Positions 1 through 6,245 are shown, counted from the stretch's first letter. The stretch: 11,476 nucleotides of DNA from DATFGK01 sp046712825 (GCA_046712825.1 JBKKCR010000273.1:1-11476), one strand, 5' to 3'. Numbers and translations are program-made. The notes: generated from the sequence alone by a model not told the origin.

Positions 1-2
1 AC

Positions 3-476
3 ACGTCGCCCGCGCCGGCGAAGTTCGGATTCGGCGCGCTGGCTTCGCCGGCGGCGTCCCCGGTCCCGGCGGCCTGGCCGAAAGGCCGGAAGGCTACGAT
101 CCCGTTCGGCGGTGCGTGGACGGCGACGTGGCGCTGGGACGGGAAGTTGCAGACCTACTTGCGGTGGAACGGGTCGGTGCCGCATCGGGTCGTGACCGGC
201 GCGCAGATCGGCGCGACGAACGTGCTCGTGCTGCGCGTCGCGACGGAGCGCAACAACGCTCAGGCCGCCGCGCACGGAACGCCGGAGCTGGCGCTCGTCG
301 GCTCGGGCGAGGCGGTGCTTCTCCGGAACGGCGTTCGCATCGTCGGCCGGTGGACTCGCACGGCGCTTCACCGGCCGACCACGTTCACCGACGCGCTCGG
401 ACGGCCGTTCGTGTTCGCGCCGGGCAACACGTGGGTCGAGCTCGTCCCGACGAAGATCAAGCCTCGCTACAAGTAG
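3..476 (+). CDS. DUF3048 domain protein, C-terminal part (5' end outside window)
   Basis: An open frame runs from the window edge to TAG at 474-476, giving about 157 residues. The end matches the C-terminal domain of the DUF3048 (YerB-like) family: an Arg-Trp-Asn-Gly stretch, a QIGATNVLVL-like strand, then SGEAVLLRNGVRIVGRWTR, a TTFTDALGRPF turn and the terminal APGNTWVELVP signature. Members are usually lipoproteins or secreted proteins of unknown biochemical role in Gram-positive bacteria; the signal peptide would lie upstream of this window. A TTG at 147 also opens this frame, but coding clearly continues upstream of it, so it is not the start. The gene converges on the small gene ending at 555, with repeat copy A between. 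Family assignment is by pattern recognition and is fairly firm; function is unknown. Confidence 0.85.
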   Translation, partial: TSPAPAKFGFGALASPAASPVPAAWPKGRKATIPFGGAWTATWRWDGKLQTYLRWNGSVPHRVVTGAQIGATNVLVLRVATERNNAQAAAHGTPELALVGSGEAVLLRNGVRIVGRWTRTALHRPTTFTDALGRPFVFAPGNTWVELVPTKIKPRYK

Positions 477-505
477 TCGGGCTCGGGCGAACAGGCGTTG
501 GACGA

Positions 506-560
506 TGTCTGACAAGTTGACGTCATCTTGTCTGACAAGCCCGAGGCGGTGTCCCTACGG
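506..560. repeat. Dispersed intergenic element, copy A (32-bp palindrome plus 3' tail)
   Basis: Positions 506-537 form a near-perfect palindrome centred between 521 and 522 on TGACGTCA. Outer arms are TGTC-T-GACAAG and CTTGTC-T-GACA, and the only non-pairing positions are two T:T oppositions. It is followed by a tail containing AGGCGGTGTCCC that is also seen after copies B (5574) and C (7172). The element lies between two convergent genes and its tail overlaps the stop codon (555-557) of the small minus-strand gene. A bidirectional terminator, a REP/MITE-like element or a protein-binding site are all possible. There is no T-tract, so a classical intrinsic terminator is not shown. Confidence 0.7.
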
Positions 561-716
561 GTGGGGCCAGACGCCGTTCGTCACTCTGAGCGCGTAGAAG
601 CCGTAGTTCGCGTCCGTGTACCAGATCTCGTTGCGCTCGGGGACGAAGGCCGGCGCGGGCTGGATCGTCGCGAGCAGGAGAAGCCCGACCGTCAGCGCGC
701 GTTTGGCGATCCGCAT
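555..716 (-). CDS. Small secreted protein, 53 aa, function unknown
   Basis: The frame runs from ATG at 716 to TAG at 555-557 and encodes 53 residues. The N-terminus is a textbook signal peptide: basic MRIAKR, hydrophobic ALTVGLLLLATI, then QPAPA with an Ala-x-Ala cleavage site around residue 23. The predicted mature peptide is about 30 residues and rich in aromatics (EIWYTDANYGFYALRVTNGVW). Fifty of 53 codons end in G or C, matching real genes here and arguing that this strand is the coding one. No good Shine-Dalgarno is visible; a 13-codon ORF ends 2 nt upstream, which could couple translation. I recognise no family. It could be a lineage-specific secreted peptide or the remnant of a longer exported protein. 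Confidence 0.55.
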   Translation of the reverse strand: MRIAKRALTVGLLLLATIQPAPAFVPERNEIWYTDANYGFYALRVTNGVWPHP

Positions 717-786
717 GATTAGGGATTCGGCGTCGGAGCGGCCGTGCCCTGCGGGTTCATTTGAGCGAATCTTTGCACGATCGACC

Positions 787-835
787 GGTTAGTCTGCTTG
801 TTGACTAACCTGCGAGGCGGTTCTACCCTGGACCC
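787..835 (+). promoter_or_regulatory. Promoter and operator of the Phd-VapC operon (leaderless start)
   Basis: A -35 TTGACT (801-806), a 17-bp spacer and a -10 TACCCT (824-829) precede the GTG at 836 by 6 nt, so transcription should begin at or next to the start codon. A perfect inverted repeat, GGTTAGTC (787-794) and GACTAACC (803-810) with an 8-bp spacer, overlaps the -35. That is where a Phd-type antitoxin or its toxin complex would bind to repress its own operon. Autoregulation is inferred from family knowledge. Confidence 0.75.
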
Positions 836-1063
836 GTGGAACGGGTGAACGTGCACGAGGCGAAGACCCACCTGTCTCGACTCTTGGAGCGGGTCGAGGC
901 GGGCGAGGAGGTCGTCATCGCCCGCGCCGGGAACCCGATCGCCCGGCTGGTTCCCGTGGCGCCGAAGCGCGCCAAAGTGCCGGGGCGCCTGAAGGGCGCG
1001 ATCAGGATCGGGCGCGACTTCGACGCGCCGCTGCCTGAGGGGCTCTGGACCTCGGACCTGTGA
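836..1063 (+). CDS. Type II antitoxin, Phd/YefM family
   Basis: A 75-residue protein starting at GTG 836. The N-terminal MERVNVHEAKTHLSRLLERV stretch, followed by GEEVVIARAGNPIARLVPV, is the standard Phd/YefM DNA-binding fold. The C-terminal tail (residues about 45-75) would neutralise the toxin. The stop TGA overlaps the GTG of the PIN-domain gene by 4 nt (GTGA), the usual coupled antitoxin-toxin arrangement. The start is supported by the -10 hexamer ending 6 nt upstream and by the conserved N-terminus. It should bind the inverted repeat at 787-810 and also block the downstream RNase. Family assignment is secure; activity has not been shown. Confidence 0.93.
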   Translation: MERVNVHEAKTHLSRLLERVEAGEEVVIARAGNPIARLVPVAPKRAKVPGRLKGAIRIGRDFDAPLPEGLWTSDL

Positions 1064-1434
1064 CCGCGCTGCTCGACACGCACGCGCTGCTGTGGTGGAT
1101 GACGAACGACCGCAGGCTGAGCCGGCGTGCCCGGGACGCGATCGCGAAGAGCGACGTCCTGGTAAGCGTCGTGTCGGCCTGGGAGATCGAGATCAAGCGC
1201 GGGCTCGGCCGGATCGAGGTGGACACGCATGGAGTCCTCGACGAGGTGACCGGAACGACGGGGTTCGCCTGGCTCGAGATCGGGCCCGCGCACGTCGCTG
1301 CGCTCGCAGATCTGCCACCACTCCACCGCGATCCATTCGACCGGATGCTGGTCGCGCAAGCGCAGCTCGAGCACGTCGCGCTGATCTCCCGCGACCGCGA
1401 CGTGCGGCGCTACGAGGTCGAGACGATCTGGTAG
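1060..1434 (+). CDS. vapC: Type II toxin, PIN-domain ribonuclease (VapC-like)
   Basis: A 124-residue PIN protein starting at GTG 1060. The acidic metal-binding residues expected of the family are present: D6 in ALLDTHALLWW, E42 in SAWEIEIKRG, D94 in HRDPFDRMLVAQA and D112 in ISRDRDV. HRDPFDR is typical of the PIN group that pairs with Phd antitoxins. VapC toxins cut RNA (tRNA or rRNA sites in studied examples) in a Mg-dependent way. Length and all catalytic positions look intact, so the module is probably functional. The gene converges on the large cyclase/ATPase gene, with 19 bp between the two stop codons. Confidence 0.93.
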   Translation: MTALLDTHALLWWMTNDRRLSRRARDAIAKSDVLVSVVSAWEIEIKRGLGRIEVDTHGVLDEVTGTTGFAWLEIGPAHVAALADLPPLHRDPFDRMLVAQAQLEHVALISRDRDVRRYEVETIW

Positions 1435-1453
1435 CAGCGATCCTCGTGCGACG

Positions 1454-3865
1454 TCAGCGTAGAGCGAGATCCACGGCATCGTCTAAGCCGAGCGGCGGCC
1501 CGGCCGGCTGCGGCAACCCGCCGACCGCCCGGACGTAGCGCTTGCGCTCGGCCTCGAGCAAGCGGAACCGCAGCAGTTCCTCGGCGTGCTCGACCCCTTG
1601 CCAGAGGCGAGCGGCGCGCTCATCGTCTCCCCGCAGCGCGGCGACCGAGGCCAGACCGGCGAGACAGTAGACCTTGTGACGGTCGAGCTCGTTGTCGACG
1701 GCGTTGCGGAGACTGGCGGTATATAGCTCCTCGGCTCGGGCGAGGTTTCCGCGGTCGATCTCCAGGTCGGCAAGGCTGTGCGTCGTTCCCCCGACGTACA
1801 TGAGCGCTCCGAGCTCGTGTGCGATCGCGATGCTCCGTTCGAAGAAGTCGACGGCCTCGTCGAATCGACCGGCGTCTCGCTCGACTTCGCCGAGGAGATG
1901 CAGCACGCGTCGTTCTCCGTCCCGGTCATTCATGCGCGTCGTGATCTCGAGCGCTTCGGCCAGCACGACTCGCGCCGCGTCGTGGTCGATCAACCCAAGC
2001 GCCGAACCCATCGCTCGGAGCGCGCCCGATAGTCCCATCGGATCGCCGATCTGCCGCCAGAGCGCGATGCTCTCGTCGAGGCGGTGTACCGCTTCGTGTC
2101 CGCGGTTGGCGAACACCATCAACATTCCGGACTGGCGCAACGCGAGCGCACGCAACGGGGGGTCGATCTCGGCCGGGATCGAAAGCGCTCGGTCGAACCA
2201 GCGGACGCCCTCTTCAAGATGTGAGCGCATCTCCCAGTGATCCGTCAGCGCGATGCAGAGTCGCAGCGCCTCTGCGGCCGCTCCCGTATCGAGCGTCCAC
2301 GCGATCGCCGCGCGGACGTTGTCCTGGTCCTCGGTCATTCGCCGTATCCAGTCCCCGACCTGTTCGCCACCGAGCTCGGCGGCCGCGCGCTCGGTCAGCG
2401 CGAGGAAGTGCATGGCGTGCCGCTCGCGGAGCACGTCCAGGTCGCCGGAAGCCGCGAGTCGCTCGTGCGCGTACTCGCGGATCGTCTCGAGCATCGAGAA
2501 GCGCCCTTCGCGCTGACGGATCAGGCTCTCCTCGACCAGGCGTTCGAGGGCATCCAGAGGCGCGTCGGCGACCGCCTCGGTTCCCTCGACGTCGAACGAG
2601 CCCGAGAAGACTGCAAGTCGCGCGAACAGCTCTTTGGCTTCGGTCGAGAGCAAGTCGTGACTCCACTCGATCGCCGCGCGCAGCGTTCGTTGGCGCTCGG
2701 GGAGATCCCGGCGGCCGCTCGTGAGCAGCGGCAAGCGCTGGTCGAGCCGCTCCAAGAGTTGTGTCGGGGTGAAGAGCCGGGTCCGGGCTGCGGCGAGCTC
2801 GATCGCGAGAGGAAGCCGGTCGACGCGGCGGCAGATCTCGGCGACAACGTGCTCGGGCTCCGACTGGACCGCGCGCTCCTTGAACAGGGCGACCGCGTCG
2901 GCGTCGGGGAGCGGGTCGACGGCGTACTCGCGCTCGCCGTCGATGCGGAGCGGCGCGCGGCTGGTCACGAGGAGGTGCAGGTTCGGACAGCGCGTCGTGA
3001 GCTCGGCGATCTGGGAGGCGCACTCGACGAGCTGTTCGAGGTTGTCGAGGAGGAGCAGCATGCGTTTCTCGCCGATGTGCTCGCTGAGCGGGACGTCGGT
3101 GCCGAGCACGCCGGCGATCGTGGGAAGCACGAGCTCGGGGTCGCGCACGGGCGCGAGCGGGACCCAGAAGACGCCGTCTTTGAAGTGGCCGACGAGCTCG
3201 GCGGCGGCTTCCAACGCCAGTCGGGTCTTCCCGGTGCCGCCGGGCCCGGTGAGCGTCACGACTCGACGCTCGGTTGCCAGGGCCTTGAGTTCGGTGATCT
3301 CTCTCCGGCGGCCGATGAGCGGCCCCGGCTGCGTTGGGAGGTTCGTCGCGTTGAGGGAGCGCAGCGGCGGGAAGTCGCCGGGCCCGAGCTGGAAGAGTTT
3401 CTCGGGCGTGGCGAGGTCCTTGAGGCGGTGCAGACCGAGGTCGCGGAGGTTCTGTTCGTCGCTCAGGAACGATCGCGTGCGTTCGGAGATAACGACCTGA
3501 CCGCCGTGCGCCGCCGACGAGATGCGCGCCGCGCGATGGACGTCGATGCCTGCGTAGTCGTCGTCGACGATGGCCGGTTCACCGGTGTGGAGGCCCATGC
3601 GGACTTTGACCGGGGCTTGGCTCAGGACTTGTTGGGCTTCTATCGCTGCAGTCGCGGCGTCGGTCGCGCGAGAGAAGGCGATGAAGAACGAATCGCCCTC
3701 GGTGCCTACCTCGACGCCGTTGTGCCGGGCGAAGACGTCGCGGAGCTTTGCCCGGTGGTCGAGAAGGATCTCGTGGAAGCGCTCGCCCAGTTCCTGCAGG
3801 AGGCGCGTCGAGCCCTCGATGTCGGTGAAGAGGAACGTGACGGTGCCGGTCGGGAGCTCGGCCAT
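1454..3865 (-). CDS. Class III nucleotide cyclase domain / NB-ARC-like ATPase / TPR signalling protein
   Basis: An 803-residue multidomain protein starting at ATG 3865. Residues about 5-125 form a class III adenylate/guanylate cyclase homology domain, with metal-binding Asp at 15 (FTDIEGST) and 58 (TEGDSFF). Next comes a P-loop ATPase of the NB-ARC/STAND type: Walker A GPGGTGKT (207-214), Walker B LLLLDNLEQ (D274), a LVTSRAPLR sensor stretch (299-307) and LPLAIELAAAR (351-361). Residues about 480-765 are helical repeats of TPR type. No C-terminal LuxR HTH is present. The cyclase domain departs from consensus: the usual substrate Lys is Gly54 and the transition-state Asn is His110, while Asp103 and Arg114 remain. 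It may therefore be a weak cyclase or a non-catalytic sensor domain. Such proteins are abundant in actinomycetes and usually of unknown target. Confidence 0.9.
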   Translation of the reverse strand: MAELPTGTVTFLFTDIEGSTRLLQELGERFHEILLDHRAKLRDVFARHNGVEVGTEGDSFFIAFSRATDAATAAIEAQQVLSQAPVKVRMGLHTGEPAIVDDDYAGIDVHRAARISSAAHGGQVVISERTRSFLSDEQNLRDLGLHRLKDLATPEKLFQLGPGDFPPLRSLNATNLPTQPGPLIGRRREITELKALATERRVVTLTGPGGTGKTRLALEAAAELVGHFKDGVFWVPLAPVRDPELVLPTIAGVLGTDVPLSEHIGEKRMLLLLDNLEQLVECASQIAELTTRCPNLHLLVTSRAPLRIDGEREYAVDPLPDADAVALFKERAVQSEPEHVVAEICRRVDRLPLAIELAAARTRLFTPTQLLERLDQRLPLLTSGRRDLPERQRTLRAAIEWSHDLLSTEAKELFARLAVFSGSFDVEGTEAVADAPLDALERLVEESLIRQREGRFSMLETIREYAHERLAASGDLDVLRERHAMHFLALTERAAAELGGEQVGDWIRRMTEDQDNVRAAIAWTLDTGAAAEALRLCIALTDHWEMRSHLEEGVRWFDRALSIPAEIDPPLRALALRQSGMLMVFANRGHEAVHRLDESIALWRQIGDPMGLSGALRAMGSALGLIDHDAARVVLAEALEITTRMNDRDGERRVLHLLGEVERDAGRFDEAVDFFERSIAIAHELGALMYVGGTTHSLADLEIDRGNLARAEELYTASLRNAVDNELDRHKVYCLAGLASVAALRGDDERAARLWQGVEHAEELLRFRLLEAERKRYVRAVGGLPQPAGPPLGLDDAVDLALR

Positions 3866-3880
3866 ACGCGAGAGATTATG
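3866..3880 (-). promoter_or_regulatory. Possible -10 for the cyclase/ATPase gene
   Basis: Reading the minus strand, overlapping hexamers CATAAT (3880-3875) and TAATCT (3878-3873) precede the ATG at 3865 by 9 and 7 nt, compatible with a leaderless or near-leaderless mRNA. No convincing -35 is visible, because that region is the end of the PIN gene. The gene could also be read through from the PIN gene, whose stop is only 25 bp upstream. Confidence 0.35.
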
Positions 3881-3890
3881 CGGCCGACCG

Positions 3891-4286
3891 CTATGGGCGG
3901 GCTTCGATGAACCCGGCCGCCGCGAAGTCGCCGTCGAAGGCGAGGGCTTCGCGGATACGGAGGCGACGCATCACCGCGAAGCTGGTCGCGTCGACGAACG
4001 AGTACTCGCGCTCGTCGTGACGGCGGAGCCAGCGCCAGGCATCTTCCTCAGCCGGTTCGTCAACATGGAGGATGCTCACCACCCGCGACGCCGTCACGCG
4101 GTCGAGGAAGCGAACGGCGTGGCGTTGACCTGCCTTCCGACGGAGGAACGTCCACGTTTCGCCGACGACATGGTTGGTTGTGAGCAGTGGACCGGGCCCT
4201 GCGCTCCACAGGGCGCGAGCGTCGCCCTCGTGTGCGTCACGGCGGTTCTGTAGCGCGATCCAGAACGAGGAGTCGACGAATCTCAC
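3891..4286 (-). CDS. PIN-domain toxin (VapC-like)
   Basis: A 131-residue PIN protein starting at GTG 4286, chosen because the PIN fold begins directly with VRFVDSSFWIAL; the open frame continues upstream but without family-like sequence. Acidic residues are in place: D5, E43 in NHVVGETWTFL, D99 in YSFVDATSFAVM, and D118/D120 in LAFDGDFAAAGF. The SFVDATSFAVM and AFDGDF pattern is that of the PIN group with COG2402-like members. The start overlaps by 4 nt (GTGA) the stop of a very short antitoxin-like frame. The toxin itself looks intact, so either the stub antitoxin suffices or it is controlled another way. The cyclase/ATPase gene follows after 25 bp. Confidence 0.88.
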   Translation of the reverse strand: MRFVDSSFWIALQNRRDAHEGDARALWSAGPGPLLTTNHVVGETWTFLRRKAGQRHAVRFLDRVTASRVVSILHVDEPAEEDAWRWLRRHDEREYSFVDATSFAVMRRLRIREALAFDGDFAAAGFIEARP

Positions 4287-4381
4287 CGGCCGTAGACGAC
4301 GTCGTCGATGTCGGCCGGCTCGAAGTCGCAGCTTCCGACCAGGTCGTCGGACCCCCCACGATCCCGGCCGCTCGGGTACAA
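4283..4381 (-). CDS. Antitoxin stub (VapB-like C-terminal tail) upstream of the PIN toxin
   Basis: This frame ends in TGA at 4285-4283, overlapping the PIN gene's GTG by 4 nt. Its last 22 residues, SDDLVGSCDFEPADIDDVVYGR, end in the acidic Asp-x-x-Tyr-Gly pattern typical of tails of VapB antitoxins that cap PIN toxins. Almost all codons here end in G or C. Only one start candidate is visible, TTG at 4381, giving 32 residues and no room for the usual DNA-binding N-terminal domain. That TTG overlaps the -10 of the divergent Xre gene. I read it as a truncated antitoxin that keeps the toxin-binding tail. An unrecognised start further upstream in the same open frame is the alternative. Confidence 0.5.
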   Translation of the reverse strand: MYPSGRDRGGSDDLVGSCDFEPADIDDVVYGR

Positions 4382-4389
4382 TCTGGAAT
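4377..4389 (+). promoter_or_regulatory. -10 of the Xre-RES operon, leaderless start
   Basis: TACAAT at 4377-4382 is a strong -10 hexamer ending 7 nt before ATG 4390, so the transcript should begin at the start codon. No good -35 is visible 16-18 bp upstream. On the other strand, CATATT (4392-4387) is a weak candidate -10 for the PIN gene, making this a probable divergent promoter region. Confidence 0.55.
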
Positions 4390-5016
4390 ATGCTGGTGCT
4401 CCGATTTGAGTCCGTTTCTGATCCGATCGCGACGCCCGAGGTGCTCGAGGCGATCACGAGGCTGCTCGTCCGGCTCGAGCCGATGGGTCTGCTTCCCCGT
4501 ATGAAGCAGCCGCTCCGGCTGGACATGAACCTCGTACGCGACCTGGCGCGAGCGTTGTCCGATCATGGGATCGGGCGGGAGGCGGCGGCTGCGGTGCTCA
4601 CCCCGGCGTTCAAGGACCCCGCGCAGCTGCAGGGCGCGCTCGAGGCGATGGTTCGCGATCTGGAAGAGAGCCCCGTGCCCGAGACCGAATGGGGGGCGTT
4701 AGTCGACATCCTCGAGCCGGAACTGCTGGGCGAGCTCGTCGGCGTGTCGCCGTCGAGCGTGCGCCGCTATGTGAGCGGAGAGCGGAAGACGCCCGACGAG
4801 GTCGCCGAGCGGCTGCATTTCCTCGCGCTCCTCGTCGGCGAGCTCGCCGGCGCGTACAACGAGATCGGCATCAGGCGCTGGTTCGCTCGGCCGCGGTCGC
4901 AGCTCGGCGGGAAGAAACCGGCTGCTCTGCTCGCGCGCGAGTGGACGCGCGACGACGAGGGGCCGCGACGCGTGCGCGAGCTCGCGTCCTCGCTCGCGGG
5001 GTCGCCGGCGACATGA
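4390..5016 (+). CDS. Xre-family antitoxin with MbcA/ParS-type toxin-binding domain (partner of RES toxin)
   Basis: A 208-residue protein. ATG 4390 is chosen because a -10 TACAAT ends 7 nt before it and sequence upstream in the same frame is not protein-like. Residues 1-105 are an alpha-helical extension of no recognised family. Residues about 107-140 carry a helix-turn-helix (LVGVSPSSVRRYVSGERKTP). Residues about 143-182 match the DUF2384 toxin-binding domain (IRRWFARPRSQLGGKKPAALL). The gene overlaps the RES gene by 4 nt (ATGA). By analogy with characterised RES-Xre systems it should bind and block the RES enzyme and regulate the operon. It is longer at the N-terminus than the short MbcA form. 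Confidence 0.9.
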   Translation: MLVLRFESVSDPIATPEVLEAITRLLVRLEPMGLLPRMKQPLRLDMNLVRDLARALSDHGIGREAAAAVLTPAFKDPAQLQGALEAMVRDLEESPVPETEWGALVDILEPELLGELVGVSPSSVRRYVSGERKTPDEVAERLHFLALLVGELAGAYNEIGIRRWFARPRSQLGGKKPAALLAREWTRDDEGPRRVRELASSLAGSPAT

Positions 5017-5537
5017 TCGTGTTCCGCCACGCCGATCCAAGGCTGCCTTTCTTGTGGGAGTCTGCGGGGCAGCCGTCCGGACGCTGGCACGCAGCTGGAA
5101 ATGGCCCGGCGCATTACCTCGCCGATACTCCTGAGGGCGCGTGGGCGGAATTCCTCCGGCACGAGGAGATCTCGGACCCGGCCGACCTCGCCGGAGTGCG
5201 TCGGGCGATGTGGGCGATCGAGATCCCCGATCTCCCGAAGGCCCGGCCGAAGCTGCCGAAGGGGACGCTGCGCGGCGGAACTGGGACGTACGCGCGGTGC
5301 CAACGCGAGGCAGAACGGCTGCGGAAGGGCGGTGCCGGCGGGCTCGTTGCGCCGTCGGCCGCGCTGGAACCAGAAGGTGCTCGCGGAGCCAGGGTCGATG
5401 GAGGGTTGAAACGCGGCCCGGCTCGCGAGCCGAAGGTGATCGTCCTGTTCGGCCGGCGACCGGACCTGATCGGCCGGGCGGTGGTCGACGAAGGACGTCC
5501 GCCCGCAGAAATCCTTGCGCACGTTCGGCATTTTTAG
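5013..5537 (+). CDS. RES-domain toxin (NAD-degrading family)
   Basis: A 174-residue RES-domain protein starting at ATG 5013, translationally coupled to the Xre antitoxin. Conserved positions include R24 (PSGRWHAAG), Y35 (AHYLADTPEGAWAE), E46 and S115 (GGLVAPSAAL), the Arg-Glu-Ser trio that names the family. Characterised RES toxins such as MbcT deplete NAD+ by hydrolysis or phosphorolysis. All key residues are visible and length is normal, so the toxin looks intact. Downstream lies repeat copy B and then a convergent Xre gene. Family assignment is secure; the exact reaction is inferred from relatives. Confidence 0.92.
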   Translation: MIVFRHADPRLPFLWESAGQPSGRWHAAGNGPAHYLADTPEGAWAEFLRHEEISDPADLAGVRRAMWAIEIPDLPKARPKLPKGTLRGGTGTYARCQREAERLRKGGAGGLVAPSAALEPEGARGARVDGGLKRGPAREPKVIVLFGRRPDLIGRAVVDEGRPPAEILAHVRHF

Positions 5538-5573
5538 CCCCTGCTCGTGGCCGGGGTAGTGCGCTCGCGGGCG

Positions 5574-5634
5574 TGTCAGACAATGTGACGTCAAATGTGA
5601 CGCCACTTTGTCTGACAACCTCTGAGCGGTGTTT
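5574..5634. repeat. Dispersed intergenic element, copy B
   Basis: Ten-bp inverted arms, TGTCAGACAA (5574-5583) and TTGTCTGACA (5608-5617), enclose a 24-nt loop that contains TGACGTCA and a repeated TGTGACG. A tail with CTCTGAGCGGTGTTTCCC follows (to about 5637). The arms, the TGACGTCA core and the GCGGTG tail are shared with copy A at 506 and partly with copy C at 7172. It lies between the convergent RES and Xre genes, 20-80 bp from their stops. It could act as a bidirectional terminator or be a small mobile element. Confidence 0.7.
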
Positions 5635-5657
5635 CCCCTCCCGGCGTGCCGGGTCGA

Positions 5658-5978
5658 TCAGGTTGTCGTCGATGCGCCTTCGCGAATCGAGTGGACGCGC
5701 GCCGATCGGAGAGGTTCAGCGTCGAGGCACACCCGATTCCCAAGAGCCGCTGCGAGCTCCGCCAAGGTGCGGAGTGTCATGTTGCGGGTCCCGTCGAGGA
5801 CCTGTGTCAGGTAGCCACGAGAGCGTCCCACGCGCCGGGCCAGTTCGGCTTTGGTGATGCCTGCCTCGTCCATGAGCCCGAAGATCAATTCAGTCGCCGC
5901 GAGGATGAACTCCTCTTGTTCCAGAAGGAGCCCGTACTTCTTGCGAGCGGATCTGCTCTGACGGCTTGTCGTAGCCAT
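5658..5978 (-). CDS. Xre-family HTH regulator, probable antitoxin without an intact toxin
   Basis: A 106-residue protein starting at ATG 5978. This start is preferred over an in-frame ATG 36 nt upstream because a -35/-10 pair places transcription initiation at 5978. Residues about 30-82 are an Xre helix-turn-helix (ITKAELARRVGRSRGYLTQ, then TRNMTLRTLAELAAALG). The NMTLRTLAELAxALG segment is common in antitoxin-type Xre proteins. Immediately upstream on the same strand lies the 3' half of a PIN toxin gene, and this gene's promoter sits within that remnant. It may be the surviving antitoxin of a dismantled pair. A stand-alone transcription regulator is the alternative. Confidence 0.85.
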   Translation of the reverse strand: MATTSRQSRSARKKYGLLLEQEEFILAATELIFGLMDEAGITKAELARRVGRSRGYLTQVLDGTRNMTLRTLAELAAALGNRVCLDAEPLRSARVHSIREGASTTT

Positions 5979-6014
5979 TGACGCGAGTTTACGTATACGT
6001 AAGCATTCGGTCAA
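5979..6014 (-). promoter_or_regulatory. Promoter with 14-bp perfect palindrome for the Xre gene (leaderless)
   Basis: On the minus strand: -35 TTGACC (6014-6009), 17-bp spacer, -10 TAAACT (5991-5986), then 7 nt to ATG 5978. The palindrome TTACGTATACGTAA (5989-6002) covers the downstream spacer and the start of the -10, an ideal place for repression by the Xre product itself. The same bases contain the stop codon of the PIN remnant. Strong by pattern; regulator identity is inferred. Confidence 0.8.
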
Positions 6015-6240
6015 AGCCGGGACCGATCGAAACGATCTGGACCGGCGCAGCGGGGGTAACGTTCCGGCTCGTCGGGATCGATGTCAGGTGCTCGTCATCG
6101 GAAACGATCAGGTCGGCGCCCGATGGCAAGGCGCACTCGAGGATGCGGTTGTCCTCGGTGACCTCTGGGACGACGACTCCTCCGTTCGATGCTTCCGCGA
6201 TCTCGACGAGGAGAGCGGCGAACGTCCAGGCCGACAGGAC
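5989..6240 (-). pseudogene. 3' remnant of a PIN-domain toxin gene (PIN_3-like)
   Basis: In this frame, ending TAA at 5991-5989, the translation contains TEDNRILECALPSGADLIVS followed by DDEHL. That is the C-terminal half of the PIN_3/COG1569 toxin family (Asp-Asn-x-x-Leu-x-x-Ala ... Gly-Ala-Asp-x-x-Val-Ser-x-Asp-x-x-Leu). A VQIVSIGPGFDRML-like end resembles the family's last strand and helix. The first half, with the N-terminal catalytic Asp and the central Glu, is absent: the recognisable sequence starts just after the stop of the nucleotidyltransferase gene (6246), and no start codon with plausible PIN sequence is visible. The segment between DDEHL and VQIV also looks degenerate. The remnant cannot form a complete nuclease. 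Confidence 0.7.
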
Positions 6241-6245
6241 GAGCG

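Noticed and set aside
528..722. 64-codon + strand frame starting in repeat copy A
   Set aside because: The opposite strand encodes the 53-aa signal-peptide protein with much better codon bias; this frame shows no domain.
719..760. 13-codon minus-strand ORF (MNPQGTAAPTPNP) ending 2 nt before the small secreted protein
   Set aside because: It could be a leader peptide for coupled translation, but it is too short to support by itself and no convincing promoter or ribosome-binding site is visible.
2237..3910. 557-codon open frame on the + strand
   Set aside because: It lies wholly antisense to the clearly real cyclase/ATPase/TPR gene. Its composition (Arg/Glu/Gly-rich, no domain) is what the complement of a high-GC gene gives.
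4287..4526. N-terminal extension of the PIN toxin frame up to ATG 4526
   Set aside because: The extension is basic, without family similarity, and overlaps the antitoxin stub and the Xre gene start; the PIN fold begins at GTG 4286.
5538..5573. Possible terminator after the RES gene (CCCC...GGGG arms)
   Set aside because: The stem is only four pairs with a long loop and no following T-run, so it is not distinguishable from chance in GC-rich DNA.
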